A stretch of 64,000 nucleotides of DNA from WHSW01 sp963740055 (GCA_963740055.1 CAVUCL010000005.1:744001-808000); one strand, 5' to 3'; numbered from the stretch's first letter, positions 10,203 through 17,795 are shown. Numbers and translations are program-made. The notes: a model not told the origin generated them from the sequence alone.

Positions 10203-10937
10203 TCAGGCGCGCTTGCGCGCCTTGGCGATCCCGCCGCGCAACTCCTTGACCCGGTGCTTGCTCTCCGCGACCGCGTCCTTCGCCGCTTGCAGACCCTCCT
10301 GCACCTCGGCGAGCCGCGCCTCGCGCGCGGCCTGGCGTTCGAGCGCGGCCTCCAGCTTTCGCTCCAGCCGGGTGAGCTCGCGTCGCGCCCGGGCGACACC
10401 GGGGTCCCGGCGTTCGCGCTTGCTCGCCCTCGGCACCGACCCGCTCGTCGGCGTGCCCAGGGTCGCGGCGGTCGCCGGGCGCTCGAGCCGTCCCGCGACG
10501 ACGCGCTCGCGCAGCTCGTCGTCGACGGCGATCGCCTGGAAGCTCTGGCGCACCTGATCGAGCACCGGCTCGCCCGCCTCGCGTCCCGTCTCGGCGGCGA
10601 TCTCGGCGGCGGCCGCGACGAGTCGGTCGAGCGCCTCACCCTCGCGCTTCGCGGCAGCCCGCAGCTTCGCCGCGCTTCCCTTCGCCAGCGCCTTGCGCTG
10701 CTCCTCGGCGGCGGCGAGCAGCGTCTTCACCCGGCGCGGGTGATCGAGGCTGGTCCGGTTGACCAGCCAGGCGGGCGCGGTCGGCTTGCGCGCCCGCTTC
10801 ACCTCATCCGCCGCCTCGCGGTCGCCACCGTCGCGCAAGTCCTTCGCCACCCGGTCACGGGCCTCGACGAACTCCTCCGGCGGCGCGCGGTAGACGTCGT
10901 CGAGCCGGCGCTCGAGCTCGCGTGACGATCCGGCCAT
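10203..10937 (-). CDS. Coiled-coil hypothetical protein
   Basis: A 244-residue, highly charged Arg/Glu/Ala-rich protein. Residues about 160-235 form an uninterrupted heptad-like helix rich in R, E and L. It has no signal peptide or membrane segment. The ATG at 10937 follows a GGGAG sequence by nine bases; the frame is open further upstream but without a better start. No known family is recognised. Confidence 0.6.
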   Translation of the reverse strand: MAGSSRELERRLDDVYRAPPEEFVEARDRVAKDLRDGGDREAADEVKRARKPTAPAWLVNRTSLDHPRRVKTLLAAAEEQRKALAKGSAAKLRAAAKREGEALDRLVAAAAEIAAETGREAGEPVLDQVRQSFQAIAVDDELRERVVAGRLERPATAATLGTPTSGSVPRASKRERRDPGVARARRELTRLERKLEAALERQAAREARLAEVQEGLQAAKDAVAESKHRVKELRGGIAKARKRA

Positions 10938-11194
10938 CGCCGCAGTCTCCCACCCGGCGGCGCCGCCTTCTGCGGGAGTCGCCCGAGACGGGCGCGGCAA
11001 AGCTGGGGCGGCACGGACGAAAGGGCTTCCGTCGTCGCACAGCGCCACGTGGCTACTGCTCCTTCTTGCGACGCGAAGGAATCCGCGCCGCCCCACTTCA
11101 CCCACTAATCCTCGTACCCCGTCGAGCCGGGCCTATGCGTCATGTGCCCGCTTCGGCGATAGGGTCGTGGCAAACCATCCGGGAGGTGGCAGTC

Positions 11195-11464
11195 ATGCAT
11201 GCAGTGATCGTCCAGGTCACGATCAACGACGGAGAGGCGGCGACGACCTACCTGCGAAACGAGATCGTCCCGCGCGTCAAGCAGGCGCCCGGTTTCGTCG
11301 CCGGGTACTGGGTCAGGATCGGTGACGGGGACCAGGGGCGGGGCACGATCGTCTTCGAGTCCGAGGATGCAGCCCAGGCGGCGGCAGCTCAGATCGGCCA
11401 GCAGCCTGGCGAGGGCGTGACGCTGAACAGCGTCGACGTCGGGGAGGTCGTGGAAAGCGCCTGA
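11195..11464 (+). CDS. ABM-like (dimeric alpha-beta barrel) small protein
   Basis: An 89-residue protein starting VIVQVTIND and containing PGFVAGYWVR, the pattern of antibiotic-biosynthesis-monooxygenase/YdhR-like ferredoxin-fold proteins, which act as dimeric monooxygenases or stress-associated proteins. The ATG at 11195 has GGGAGG eight bases upstream. It opens the plus-strand island of NTF2/SnoaL-like genes. The catalytic role is unproven and the fold assignment is by pattern only. Confidence 0.6.
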   Translation: MHAVIVQVTINDGEAATTYLRNEIVPRVKQAPGFVAGYWVRIGDGDQGRGTIVFESEDAAQAAAAQIGQQPGEGVTLNSVDVGEVVESA

Positions 11465-11480
11465 GCAGGCTAGTCGAGGG

Positions 11481-12074
11481 ATGACGCCGGCGACGTCGCG
11501 GGAGAACATCGAGGTCCGGCGTGGCGTCCGAACGCCCGTGGCTGCTCCCGCGGCGAGCCCGCGGACGATCGAGGAACAGGTGCTGCTGCGGTTCCCGCTG
11601 CTCGTCCGCGCGTTCGGGGCCCTCTACCTGCGACTGTCGCCGAGCTCCCGGTTGCGGCGCCGCTTGACGGTGCGAAACGCACTCCGCACCGCCGCTGCCT
11701 TCAATCGGCGTGACCTCGACGTCGCCCTGCAGCTGCTCGACCCGGAGGTCGAGTTCGAGGCGGCGAAGAGCCTGGTCGGTGGCTACCTACCCCCCGACCT
11801 GCCTACGGTCCACCACGGCCGCAAGGCCTACCTGCAGATGTTCGAAACCCTGTTCGAGGTCTGGGACGACCTGCAACTGACGCCAGAGGCGGTCGTCGAC
11901 TTCGGCGACCGGGTGCTCGTCGTCACCCACCTCGAAGGGCACGCGCGCCAGAGCGGGATCACCGTCGACATGACCCTGTTCCAGGTCGTGACCCTGCGGC
12001 GCGGTCTGATCGTGCGGCAGGACGACTTCGCCGACGAGGGCGCGGCCCTCGAGGCCGCCGAGTCGCGGGAGTAG
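11481..12074 (+). CDS. NTF2/SnoaL-like protein with long N-terminal extension
   Basis: A 197-residue protein. The last 130 or so residues follow the SnoaL-like pattern of the neighbouring paralogues: FNRRDLDVALQLLDPEVEFE, an HHGRKAYLQM segment, a central VVDFGDRVLVV strand and ALEAAESRE at the end. The extra N-terminal part contains a weakly amphipathic helix. Members of this fold bind small hydrophobic ligands as isomerases, cyclases or hydratases; no catalytic residue can be named here. The gap to the next SnoaL-like gene is 3 bases (TAG-GCG-ATG). Confidence 0.75.
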   Translation: MTPATSRENIEVRRGVRTPVAAPAASPRTIEEQVLLRFPLLVRAFGALYLRLSPSSRLRRRLTVRNALRTAAAFNRRDLDVALQLLDPEVEFEAAKSLVGGYLPPDLPTVHHGRKAYLQMFETLFEVWDDLQLTPEAVVDFGDRVLVVTHLEGHARQSGITVDMTLFQVVTLRRGLIVRQDDFADEGAALEAAESRE

Positions 12075-12077
12075 GCG

Positions 12078-12479
12078 ATGTCGGAGGAGAACGTCGAGCT
12101 GGTGCGCCGTATCTACGAGGAGGGCCTGATCGATCAGGATCCGCAGCAGTGGCTGCTCGAGCTCGCCACCGCGGACGTCGAGTACGTCAATCCTCCAAAT
12201 GCAGTCGAGCCCGGGGTGCGCCGCGGCCCGGCCGAAGTCGTACAGGCGATGCGAGGTTTCGCCGAAGTCTGGGCCGCGTCCCGGCATGAGCTGCACGAGC
12301 TCTTCGACTGCGGGAACGCCGTGGTCGCCGCCGTTAGCTGGTACACCCGCGGTCGCGGAAGCGACGTCGAGCTGACGCAGGCGGAGGCGCATACCTGGGC
12401 GTTCCGGGACGGCAGGATTGCGCGGTTCGAGTGGGGACAGGACCTGCGCCAGGCGCTCGAGGCCGCGACCGACGCTTGA
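12078..12479 (+). CDS. NTF2/SnoaL-like protein
   Basis: A 133-residue paralogue starting MSEENVELVRR and containing the conserved VRRGPAEV helix and RGRGSDVELTQAEAHTWAF hairpin. Unlike the others it ends LEAATDA rather than LEAAGLSE. It lies three bases after the preceding paralogue, whose last codons supply a GGAG ribosome site. Function is unknown beyond the family's small-ligand-binding fold. A TTGACA overlapping its stop could be the -35 box of the next gene. Confidence 0.78.
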   Translation: MSEENVELVRRIYEEGLIDQDPQQWLLELATADVEYVNPPNAVEPGVRRGPAEVVQAMRGFAEVWAASRHELHELFDCGNAVVAAVSWYTRGRGSDVELTQAEAHTWAFRDGRIARFEWGQDLRQALEAATDA

Positions 12480-12536
12480 CACCGTGTCCGGCCGGGTGTG
12501 GGATAGACGGACAGCTACCAGGTACAGGAGGTGCCA

Positions 12537-12833
12537 ATGAACACCTACGCGATTCTTCGTCGCCGCGGCTGGCGTACAGCCGAAGATCTGCAGGAGGCGG
12601 GTGAGCGCTCGCAGCGCGTCGGCGATGAGCAGATGTCGGACGACATCAGATGGATCCGCAGCTACGTCCTCGCCGAGGACGACGGAACCGTGGGCACGGT
12701 CTGCATCTATCAGGCAACCAGTCCTGAGGCCGTCCGCGAGCACGCGGAGGCCGCAGGCCTGCCGGTCGACGAGGTCATTCCGATCGCTGACACCGTGATC
12801 GTGCGGGAGGATCCCGAGCCCGCAACCGCCTAA
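12537..12833 (+). CDS. DUF4242-like small protein
   Basis: A 98-residue protein beginning MNTYAILRRRGW and containing SYVLAEDDGTVGTVCIYQA and VREHAEAAGLPVDEV, the pattern of DUF4242 (SCO4226-type, ferredoxin-like fold) proteins of actinobacteria, one of which has been shown to bind nickel. The ATG at 12537 is chosen over an in-frame GTG six bases upstream because AGGAGG ends five bases before it. Metal binding cannot be judged from this sequence. Confidence 0.7.
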   Translation: MNTYAILRRRGWRTAEDLQEAGERSQRVGDEQMSDDIRWIRSYVLAEDDGTVGTVCIYQATSPEAVREHAEAAGLPVDEVIPIADTVIVREDPEPATA

Positions 12834-12918
12834 AACGGCATTGGCGTGACAGCGGCTTACACGTAGATGCTCGAGAACGTGCCGCTTCGTTGCCCACCGC
12901 GGCGGGTAGAGATGGATC

Positions 12919-13188
12919 GTGGATACCGCTGTCGTGGTCATCGTCGCGGCGATCGTCCTTGTCTCGATCACCTTCCTCGTGTTCGGGCTGTTCCGATCGC
13001 AGGGCGGCCCGAAGCTGACTAACCGGCGTCGCTGGGTCGCGCAGGCGACCCTCGCCGAGATGCGCAAGGACGGTGCCGGCCTGCCCTTGGAGGTCGGCAA
13101 GGAGGCCAACCGAAGCGAAAGCCCGCCGAGGGCCGAGCCACCGGGAAAGCCGATCCGGGGTTCCGCCCCGCCGTCCGGCGTGGATTGA
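12919..13188 (+). CDS. Small single-pass membrane protein
   Basis: An 89-residue protein with one strongly hydrophobic N-terminal segment (about residues 3-25) followed by a basic, proline-rich cytoplasmic-type tail. It starts with GTG and has no strong ribosome site. It sits between two blocks of SnoaL-like genes. The family is not recognised, and the reading frame could be partly fortuitous. Confidence 0.5.
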   Translation: MDTAVVVIVAAIVLVSITFLVFGLFRSQGGPKLTNRRRWVAQATLAEMRKDGAGLPLEVGKEANRSESPPRAEPPGKPIRGSAPPSGVD

Positions 13189-13209
13189 GCGTCTAGGGCC
13201 TGACCTCAC

Positions 13210-13222
13210 GCGGGATACTGCG
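13210..13222 (+). promoter_or_regulatory. Conserved 13-base leader before SnoaL sub-array 1
   Basis: GCGGGATACTGCG ends five bases before the ATG of the first gene of the sub-array. The same 13 bases occur at 16175-16187 in front of the first gene of the second sub-array and nowhere inside either sub-array. GATACT resembles a -10 box, which would give a very short or absent leader. No clear -35 box is seen. Confidence 0.45.
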
Positions 13223-13227
13223 AGGCG

Positions 13228-13626
13228 ATGTCGGAAGAGAACGTGGACATCGTGAGGCGTGGGTTTATGGCAGCCATGGAGGCGGACTGGCCAACGGCGC
13301 TTGCCACCCTCCATCCCGATGCGGAGATTCACGACTTCGACATACCTGACGCGGGGACGTACCACGGACACGCTGGTTGGTTTGCGTGGCTTGAGAACTG
13401 GAGCGAGAGCTGGGACGAATGGCGAGTGGAGGACGTCGAGTTCCGCCAGGCCGGACAGGACGGCGTGGTCGCCTTGTTCCAAATGATCGCCACGGGTGGC
13501 GGGAGCGGCGTTGAGGTCAAGCGCAGCGACGCGATCCTGTACCGGATGGAGACCGGACTGATCGTGCGGATGGACTACTTCAACGATCAAGCGAACGCGT
13601 TGGAAGCGGCCGGGCTGTCGGAGTAG
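13228..13626 (+). CDS. NTF2/SnoaL-like protein, first of a four-gene sub-array
   Basis: A 132-residue paralogue with N-terminus MSEENVDIVRRGF, a TYHGHAGWFAWL helix, the GGGSGVEVKRSD hairpin and C-terminus ALEAAGLSE. It uses more A/T-ending codons than the neighbouring housekeeping genes. It is separated from the next paralogue by three bases. Ligand and reaction are unknown; many family members are dimeric polyketide cyclases or steroid isomerases, but the catalytic Asp cannot be placed with confidence. Confidence 0.8.
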   Translation: MSEENVDIVRRGFMAAMEADWPTALATLHPDAEIHDFDIPDAGTYHGHAGWFAWLENWSESWDEWRVEDVEFRQAGQDGVVALFQMIATGGGSGVEVKRSDAILYRMETGLIVRMDYFNDQANALEAAGLSE

Positions 13627-13629
13627 GCG

Positions 13630-14031
13630 ATGTCGCAGGAGAACGTGAAAATCGTGCAAGCCGCCTTTGCCGCCTTCGCCCAAGGCGACATCGAGGGCGT
13701 GCTGCGGCTCTGCGACGAGAACATCGTCGTCACCCAACCCGAGGGGCTGCCGGGCGTCTCGCCGCAACAGCGGGGACACAGCGGGGTGCTTGAAGCCTTC
13801 AGCATCTGGCCGGAGCAGTGGGACGACTACCGAATAGAGATTCTGCGGATAGCCGACGTCGCCGACTGCGTCGTCGTCACCTCCCGAACGGGCGGGCGCG
13901 GCAAGCAGAGCGGGGTCGAGGTCGAGATGGAGTTCTCGTACGTGCTCAGCGTCCGGAACGAGAAGATCGCCGAACTGCAGATCTTCATGCGTGAGGATCA
14001 GGCGCTCGAGGCCGCCGGGCTGTCGGAGTAG
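13630..14031 (+). CDS. NTF2/SnoaL-like protein
   Basis: A 133-residue paralogue: MSQENVKIVQAAFAAF at the N-terminus, RLCDENIVVTQPEG, a QQRGHSGVLEAF helix, the GGRGKQSGVEVEM hairpin and ALEAAGLSE at the end. The start is fixed by TAG-GCG-ATG coupling to the previous gene, with CGGAG in its last codons as ribosome site. Cytoplasmic, no signal peptide. No specific reaction can be assigned. Confidence 0.8.
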   Translation: MSQENVKIVQAAFAAFAQGDIEGVLRLCDENIVVTQPEGLPGVSPQQRGHSGVLEAFSIWPEQWDDYRIEILRIADVADCVVVTSRTGGRGKQSGVEVEMEFSYVLSVRNEKIAELQIFMREDQALEAAGLSE

Positions 14032-14034
14032 GCG

Positions 14035-14439
14035 ATGTCGCAGGAGAACGTGAACGTGGTGGTGAACGGCATCGTCGAGGCGTTCAACACGCGTGGTTTG
14101 GAGGCGGCGCTTGCCTACGCTCACCCCGAGCTCGCCTGGTATGCGCCGCCTGATTGGTTGGAGAAGCAGGTCTATAGAGGTCGCCAGGGACTGCGCGAGC
14201 TCGCCGAGTCCTGGGGACAGAACTTCGACGAGTACCGCCTGGACTTGGAGCGAGTGGTCGATCTCGGCGGCAATCGGGGGCTGGCACTTCTGGTGCAGTG
14301 TGGACGAATCAAAGCCGGGGGAACTCCGGTCGAACTGGCCGTCGGATGGATCGTCGAAGTGCTGGACGGCCAGCTGGCGCGGGTGGACGTGCACTTCAGC
14401 TGGGAGTCGGCCCTCGAAGCCGCCGGGCTGTCGGAGTAG
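14035..14439 (+). CDS. NTF2/SnoaL-like protein
   Basis: A 134-residue paralogue: MSQENVNVVVNGIVEAF, then YAHPELAWYAPPDW, a YRGRQGLRELAESW helix, and KAGGTPVELAVGWIVEV in place of the usual Arg-Gly-rich hairpin. It ends ALEAAGLSE. Translational coupling to both neighbours is seen from three-base spacers. The weakly conserved centre suggests a different ligand from its neighbours. Confidence 0.8.
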   Translation: MSQENVNVVVNGIVEAFNTRGLEAALAYAHPELAWYAPPDWLEKQVYRGRQGLRELAESWGQNFDEYRLDLERVVDLGGNRGLALLVQCGRIKAGGTPVELAVGWIVEVLDGQLARVDVHFSWESALEAAGLSE

Positions 14440-14442
14440 ACG

Positions 14443-14832
14443 ATGTCGCAGCGGAACGTCGAGTTGGTGCGGCGCGGGATCGAGAGCGTCGAAGCGTTCT
14501 GGGCGCTGCTCGACGAGGACGTGGTCTGGGACCTGGGCAGGGACCCGCCTCCGGACATACAGGGCGTCTACGTCGGGCGTGACTCGGTTATCGCGGCTTC
14601 TCGCCGCTACTGGGGAACCTGGGATGAGTACAGCCTCGATGCCGACGAGTTGATCGACGCAGGATCCAGCGTCGTTGTCGTCGTTCACGAGCGAGGCCGA
14701 GGAAAAGGCAGCGGAGCTCCGTTCGACCGACATTGGGCGCAGGTGTGGACCTTTCGCGAAGGACGGATCGTTCGATGGGAGTTGTTCAGGGACAAGGCCG
14801 ACGCCCTCGAAGCCGCCGGGCTGTCGGAGTAG
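14443..14832 (+). CDS. NTF2/SnoaL-like protein, last of the first sub-array
   Basis: A 129-residue paralogue: MSQRNVELVRRGIESV, a VYVGRDSVIAASRRYW helix, ERGRGKGSGAPFDRHWAQV hairpin and ALEAAGLSE. It is shorter at the N-terminal domain than its neighbours, lacking the usual LxxLHPDxEF stretch in full. The spacer before it is ACG rather than GCG. No coupled gene follows; the next start is 77 bases on with its own strong ribosome site. Confidence 0.8.
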   Translation: MSQRNVELVRRGIESVEAFWALLDEDVVWDLGRDPPPDIQGVYVGRDSVIAASRRYWGTWDEYSLDADELIDAGSSVVVVVHERGRGKGSGAPFDRHWAQVWTFREGRIVRWELFRDKADALEAAGLSE

Positions 14833-14909
14833 TCGGGGCGCCACGACGGGCTCCTGACAGGGGTAGGCTCGGACAAGCGACTCGCGGTTCCAACCAAAGG
14901 AGGCTGGCG

Positions 14910-15182
14910 ATGGTCTTGAGCACGGTGAAGGTGGAGGACTTCGACCGTTTCTGGGCGACGTTCTCCACCAAAGGCGCCGAGAAACGAAAGCAGCACGGCA
15001 GCTCGGGCTCGCACGTCTTTCGCGACCCGAGTGACGAAAGCCGCGTCTGGGTGGTCTTCGACATGGACGACGGGGACTACGAGGCCTTGCTCAGCGACCC
15101 CGAGATGCCGGCAATCTTCCAGGAGGCCGGCCTCCAGGGAAGGCCGGAGCACGTGGAGCGGGTTAAGGAGCTGGACGCCTAG
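14910..15182 (+). CDS. Small ferredoxin-fold-like protein of unknown function
   Basis: A 90-residue protein starting MVLSTVKVEDFDRFW, with HVFRDPSDESRVWVVFDMD and MPAIFQEAGL. The alternation of strands and helices resembles ABM/EthD-type dimeric alpha-beta barrels. The ATG at 14910 has an ideal AAAGGAGG six bases upstream. It lies between the first SnoaL sub-array and the double-STAS gene. Function is not assigned. Confidence 0.6.
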   Translation: MVLSTVKVEDFDRFWATFSTKGAEKRKQHGSSGSHVFRDPSDESRVWVVFDMDDGDYEALLSDPEMPAIFQEAGLQGRPEHVERVKELDA

Positions 15183-15375
15183 GGCGCTCACTTCCGCAGC
15201 ACCTCGTCACGGCGCACCCCATCCCAGCGGTTTCAGCGGTCCCGACAGGGTGGCGCCAGCTTGAGCGCGCTCCCGAGAACGCCGTACACTGAATGGCAGC
15301 GGTCCACCTGACGTCTTCCTGACGCTTCCCGCCATCTGGGCTCCGACGACGAAGCGCCACGGAAGGGACGCCATC

Positions 15376-16113
15376 GTGAACGACCCCACCGCCCCTGATG
15401 CGGTGCTGCTCTTGCACCGAGTGGAACATGCGGATCACATCACGTTCGTCGAAGTCGAGGGCGAGCTGCATGGTCCTTCCAGCCAGCGCTGGTCCCGGCT
15501 ATTGGGCGGCGTAGTCGAACAGCGGAGCGAAGGCGTGGTTGTCGACCTGCGGGGCTGTCGAGGTCTCGACGCGGACTGCCTTAAGGCCCTGCTCGCGGCT
15601 GCGGCAACGATGAAGGCTCGCGGTGGCGCCGGTGCGGCCGTCGTGATGCTGCCCGGAACCGCGCCTGCGGAGGACCTTGGTCGCCGGGCGGATGGGGACC
15701 TTCCGATCCACTCCAGCGTCGATGCCGCGATACGGGCCCTCGGGGAGCGCACCATGCCGGTTCCGTTCACAGTGCGCCTAGAGCAGGAAGGTGAAGTCGC
15801 GATCCTCGCTGTTGCGGGGGAGTTCGATCTCGCCACCGAGGATGAGTTCCAAGAGCAGCTCGACAAGGCCCTCGCTTCGGAGGCGCCGCTGATCGTCGAC
15901 CTGGAGCACTGCCGATATATCGACTCCACCGGCATCGCCCAGCTCATGCGTTCCTTCGAGCTTGCCTCTGATCGCGGGTTTGCTTTGGCGGCCTCGGGCC
16001 CACAAGTCCATCGTGTCCTGAATCTGGTTGGGATACCCGAGCACATGCCAACGTTCGACACTCGCGAGGACGCGTTGAGGGCTCTCGCCGGAGCAAACCC
16101 CTCGAAGCCGTAG
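15376..16113 (+). CDS. Tandem STAS-domain protein (anti-sigma factor antagonist type)
   Basis: 245 residues with two STAS domains at about 15-115 and 130-235. The second has the phosphorylatable-serine motif YIDSTGIAQL of SpoIIAA/RsbV antagonists. The first has LDADCLKALL at the same place and lacks the serine, so it is probably non-switching. Antagonists of this kind bind an RsbW-like kinase to release a sigma factor. It starts with GTG; a 193-base gap lies upstream. No kinase gene is adjacent; the nearest kinase-like domain is in the gene at 30675-31916. Confidence 0.82.
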   Translation: MNDPTAPDAVLLLHRVEHADHITFVEVEGELHGPSSQRWSRLLGGVVEQRSEGVVVDLRGCRGLDADCLKALLAAAATMKARGGAGAAVVMLPGTAPAEDLGRRADGDLPIHSSVDAAIRALGERTMPVPFTVRLEQEGEVAILAVAGEFDLATEDEFQEQLDKALASEAPLIVDLEHCRYIDSTGIAQLMRSFELASDRGFALAASGPQVHRVLNLVGIPEHMPTFDTREDALRALAGANPSKP

Positions 16114-16174
16114 GTCTTGATTCCTACGCGGCGGTCGGCGGGCCTACGGGTCGTCACGACTCTCCGCCCCGACC

Positions 16175-16187
16175 GCGGGATACTGCG
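16175..16187 (+). promoter_or_regulatory. Conserved 13-base leader before SnoaL sub-array 2
   Basis: This is the same GCGGGATACTGCG as at 13210-13222, ending six bases before the ATG at 16194. Its repetition only at the heads of the two sub-arrays points to a shared promoter or regulatory site carried along by duplication. Confidence 0.45.
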
Positions 16188-16193
16188 CGGGCG

Positions 16194-16586
16194 ATGTCGC
16201 GGGAGAAGATCGACAGGTTGCGTGCCGCCTTTGACGCCTTCAACGGCGGGGACTTCGACGCAGCCCTGACGTTTGCCCATCCCGACATCGAGTTCGTCCC
16301 GCCGGGCGGTCAGACGTCGTACAAAGGCACTGAGAGCTTTCGCGCGTGGATGGAGCCCGATGCATTCGAGACACAGGTGATCGAGCCTCTGGACTTCATC
16401 GTCGCCGGCAACAGGGTCCTCGTGAGACAGCGATCCACGGCCCGAGGCGCGGGCAGTGGAATCGAGCTCGAGCTCAGCACTTGGAACGTCTGGACCTTCG
16501 ACGACGAAGGCCTGGTTACTCGCGTGGAAACCTTCCTGGAGCATGAGGAAGCCCGAGCCCGCGAAGCCGCCGGGCTGTCGGAGTAG
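16194..16586 (+). CDS. NTF2/SnoaL-like protein, first of the second sub-array
   Basis: A 130-residue paralogue: MSREKIDRLRAAFDAFNGGD, TFAHPDIEFVPPGG, a YKGTESFRAWME helix, ARGAGSGIELELSTWNVWTF and AREAAGLSE. This is the closest to the textbook family pattern in the array (FNxGDxxxALxxxxPDxE). Three bases separate it from the next gene. No reaction assigned. Confidence 0.82.
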   Translation: MSREKIDRLRAAFDAFNGGDFDAALTFAHPDIEFVPPGGQTSYKGTESFRAWMEPDAFETQVIEPLDFIVAGNRVLVRQRSTARGAGSGIELELSTWNVWTFDDEGLVTRVETFLEHEEARAREAAGLSE

Positions 16587-16589
16587 GCG

Positions 16590-16988
16590 ATGTCGGAGGA
16601 GAACGTCGAGATCGTTCGTCGTGGCCATGAAGCATTTGCGGAGGCCGGCGAGGACGCGATCTTCGAGTACTTGGACCCGGACATCGATCTCACTCCAGTC
16701 GCGGAACTGCTCGATTCCGAGACCTACCGCGGCCACGAAGGCGTGCGCCAGTGGTTCAAGACGATGCGCGACGCCTTCGGGGAGTTCGGGTGGGAGCCGC
16801 TGGAGTTCGTGGATTTGGGCGAGCACGTCCTCGTAGCCACCAGGTTCTTCGCCGCGGGACGCGGTAGCGGTGTGCCCGTGGAGGCGACGATCTACAACCT
16901 CTGGACTGTCCGACTCGGGAAGGCTGTTCGCGTTTACGGCTACCTGGATCGTTCGCAGGCCCTCGAAGCCGCCGGGCTGTCGGAGTAG
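16590..16988 (+). CDS. NTF2/SnoaL-like protein
   Basis: A 132-residue paralogue: MSEENVEIVRRGHEAFAEAG, then YLDPDIDLTPVAELL, a YRGHEGVRQWFKTM helix, AGRGSGVPVEATIYNLWTV and ALEAAGLSE. The start follows TAG-GCG and uses CGGAG in the preceding stop region. Specific ligand unknown. Confidence 0.82.
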   Translation: MSEENVEIVRRGHEAFAEAGEDAIFEYLDPDIDLTPVAELLDSETYRGHEGVRQWFKTMRDAFGEFGWEPLEFVDLGEHVLVATRFFAAGRGSGVPVEATIYNLWTVRLGKAVRVYGYLDRSQALEAAGLSE

Positions 16989-16991
16989 GCG

Positions 16992-17399
16992 ATGTCGCAG
17001 AAGAACGTCGAAGTAGCGGCTCGCTTCTACGAGCCCGCGACGAGCAAGTCGGAGCTGTTGCGCCAGATGCCGAGGACGATGGCGCTCTGTCATCCGGACG
17101 TGGAGTGGACCGCCCGCGAGGATGGGGTGACCTACCGGGGCCGTGAGGGGGTCAGGGAGGAACTCGAACGATTCCTCGAAAGCTTCGACGACTACCGGTA
17201 CGAAGTTCAGCGGATCGTCGATTGCGGCGGTGACAAAGTGCTCATGGCCGGGCTTGAGGTCGCCACGGGAGCGGCGAGCGGGGCCGAGGTACGTTCGATG
17301 AACTACGAGCTGCTCACGATCACGGACGGCCTGATCCGGCGCTTTCACGAGTTCTATGACGAACGCGAGGCCCTCGAAGCCGCCGGGCTGTCGGAGTAG
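16992..17399 (+). CDS. NTF2/SnoaL-like protein, last intact array member
   Basis: A 135-residue paralogue: MSQKNVEVAARFYEPA, MALCHPDVEWTARED, a YRGREGVREELERF helix, TGAASGAEVRSMNYELLTI and ALEAAGLSE. Downstream there is no coupled gene, only degraded array sequence, so it marks the end of the intact array. Confidence 0.82.
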   Translation: MSQKNVEVAARFYEPATSKSELLRQMPRTMALCHPDVEWTAREDGVTYRGREGVREELERFLESFDDYRYEVQRIVDCGGDKVLMAGLEVATGAASGAEVRSMNYELLTITDGLIRRFHEFYDEREALEAAGLSE

Positions 17400-17552
17400 G
17401 TCCCTTGCGGCGTTGTTGTGAGCTCCGCTATCCGGCGGTCCAAGCGACGTCCTCCCAAAGAACCAACGCGCGCAGGCTCCGTGCGCCATGCCACACCCCG
17501 GAGGCTTGGCGGCGGTTAGCGTCGGATACGCACCACCAACCGGGAGGAAGAC

Positions 17553-17675
17553 ATGAACATCCGCAGCGCCAAGAAACGCAGAGCGCGCCGTCCGAGGCCC
17601 GCGTATCTACCCATGTTCGCGACGATGAATCCGACCGCATATGCGGCCTGGCGCCCTGACCACACAAGGTTGTAG
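17553..17675 (+). CDS. Possible 40-residue basic small protein
   Basis: ATG at 17553 is preceded by GGGAGG with a five-base spacer and opens a 40-codon frame. The product is strongly basic at its N-terminus (MNIRSAKKRRARRPRPAY), then contains YLPMFATMNPTAYAAW. No similarity is recognised. It could be a real small protein, or a chance frame in decayed DNA; the ribosome site is the only positive evidence. Confidence 0.3.
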   Translation: MNIRSAKKRRARRPRPAYLPMFATMNPTAYAAWRPDHTRL

Positions 17676-17710
17676 CGCGGTACAGGCGTTCCCCAACTAC
17701 ACCGACGGCG

Positions 17711-17745
17711 GCGCTCGCGACCAAGCCCTCGAAGCCGCCGGGCTG
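17711..17745 (+). pseudogene. Relic of a SnoaL-like gene 3' end
   Basis: Bases 17725-17745 match the conserved paralogue end (codons for ALEAAGL) exactly, preceded by GACCAA where paralogues have a similar Asp-Gln/Ser-Gln pair. The stop-codon region has changed (CTGCGTAG) and no gene body is upstream, so this looks like a remnant of a deleted array member. Confidence 0.55.
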
Positions 17746-17795
17746 CGTAGACGAAGCCGAAGCCGTGGGAGTGTCCACTGGTCAGGCCGCTCTCG

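Larger units (their letters stand above)
13609..17399 (+). repeat. Near-identical gene-junction repeat in the SnoaL array
   Basis: Seven genes end in the same DNA, GCCGGGCTGTCGGAGTAG, with stops at 13626, 14031, 14439, 14832, 16586, 16988 and 17399. Five of these junctions continue with GCG or ACG and an ATGTCG start (13630, 14035, 14443, 16590, 16992). The gene bodies between them are far more divergent. CGGAG in the last codons is the ribosome site for the next ATG. A trace of the same end (GCCCTCGAAGCCGCCGGGC) is at 17725-17743. Confidence 0.85.
17400..17795 (+). other. Gene-poor 396-base stretch at the end of the SnoaL array
   Basis: No clear gene fills this gap. It contains a possible 40-codon reading frame at 17553 with a good ribosome site and a relic of a SnoaL-gene 3' end at 17725-17745. 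Composition and lack of a conserved long frame suggest decayed array material between the last paralogue and the convergent Rrf2 gene. Confidence 0.55.

Noticed and set aside
13228..17399. The paralogue array as an assembly duplication artefact
   Set aside because: Gene bodies differ widely at protein and DNA level; only the junctions are near-identical. Collapsed or duplicated reads would give whole-gene identity.
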